Assembly: GCA_940671915.1 (NCBI GenBank)
Contig: CALNVZ010003426.1
Coordinates: 3,804,207 to 3,868,206 of the forward strand
Direction: 5' to 3'
DNA: 64,000 nt
Origin: Paracentrotus lividus
Lineage: Eukaryota > Echinodermata > Echinoidea > Camarodonta > Echinidae
The position numbers and the translations under genes are program-made. Position 1 is the stretch's first letter. Each line of letters opens with the position of its first letter. The notes under the pieces are model-generated. The model was given only the letters and a program-made list of their open reading frames with translations. It searched no databases and was not told the origin of the DNA. Positions 63,574 through 64,000 of the stretch are shown here, piece after piece.

Positions 63574-64000
63574 AAGTCAGTGACTATGCCTCCTTTTGAG
63601 CATTGTAGCCGCAATACGTTTTAACGTAAAACAACAAGTTTCAAAACGGATAATTTTCCCCTTTTATTTTCTTTAAAAGATTGGAAATGTAGATTTTATC
63701 AAATTTAAATAATTTTTCTATTATTATCATGCATTTAAAATTTTTGACAACCCCTTAAAAAGTCAGTGACTATGCCTCCTTTTGGGCATGAAAATTGCCT
63801 TCCAATGGGTTTAACACGTAGTACAAAATATTTTAAAGTGCTTCCGATTCCCATTATATTTCGTTGTAGTGATTGGAAATGTAGATTTTATCAAATTTAA
63901 ATAAATTTTCTAACATACAAAAAAAAAAATGTAAGCAAGCATTTTAAACTCTTGAAGGCCTCCTAAATAAGTCAGTGACTATGCCTCCATTTGGGCATGA
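63574..64000. repeat. Start of a ~190-210 bp tandem repeat, running off the window
   Basis: AAGTCAGTGACTATGCCTCC begins at 63574, 63760 and 63969, followed each time by TTTGRGCAT. Between them GATTGGAAATGTAGATTTTA and TCAAATTTAAATAA recur as well. Spacing is 186 and 209 bases. The conserved box contains AGTCAGTGACT, an exact odd-length palindrome. Confidence 0.8.

Overview
The window is animal nuclear DNA: AT-rich, with long introns, GT-AG splice sites and many short inverted-repeat transposons. The three conserved genes are metazoan. The mix of TTAA-flanked, hAT-like and mariner-like miniature elements and the frequent TACATGTA palindrome would suit a marine invertebrate deuterostome such as a sea urchin. 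That placement is inference; no lineage-specific marker was read directly.

Layout. 1-8.2 kb is gene-free repeat-bearing DNA. 8.26-13.62 kb (minus strand) holds a six-exon ARL1 gene, a small Golgi GTPase. About 755 bp away, in head-to-head orientation, 14.38-32.80 kb (plus strand) holds an SR splicing factor with RRM, CCHC zinc knuckle and RS domain, assembled from seven exons including a 12-nt and a 16-nt microexon. Its third intron contains a ~4 kb stretch present twice (about 23.75-27.84 and 27.84-31.69 kb), next to an N gap, so exon 4 appears twice; this looks like an assembly artefact. 32.8-44.9 kb is intergenic and full of foldback elements and a 1.2 kb GA minisatellite. 44.99-54.77 kb (plus) holds the first eight coding exons of MED25, covering the VWA domain and start of the linker; the C-terminal half is not in the window. 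58.30-59.36 kb (minus) is a single-exon Ig-like type I membrane protein, probably nested in a MED25 intron. The last 400 bases enter a ~190-210 bp tandem repeat.

Gene relationships. ARL1 and the SR gene probably share a divergent promoter with a CRE palindrome and an E-box. MED25 and the Ig-like gene show no functional link beyond nesting. Three single-base indels break otherwise perfectly conserved coding exons (two in ARL1, one in MED25). Two of them lie in short A runs and one in a G doublet, so sequencing error is the first explanation.

Most notable: (1) skipping the 16-nt SR microexon moves the RS exon into a second fully open frame, replacing the RS domain with an Ala/Glu/Val-rich tail; (2) MED25 exon 4 and its donor site form a G-tract-separated tandem array of about six units; (3) three inverted-repeat element families each carry a family-specific 13-15 bp motif with a GAGTGAC/GAGTCAC core, repeated four to seven times inside the element.
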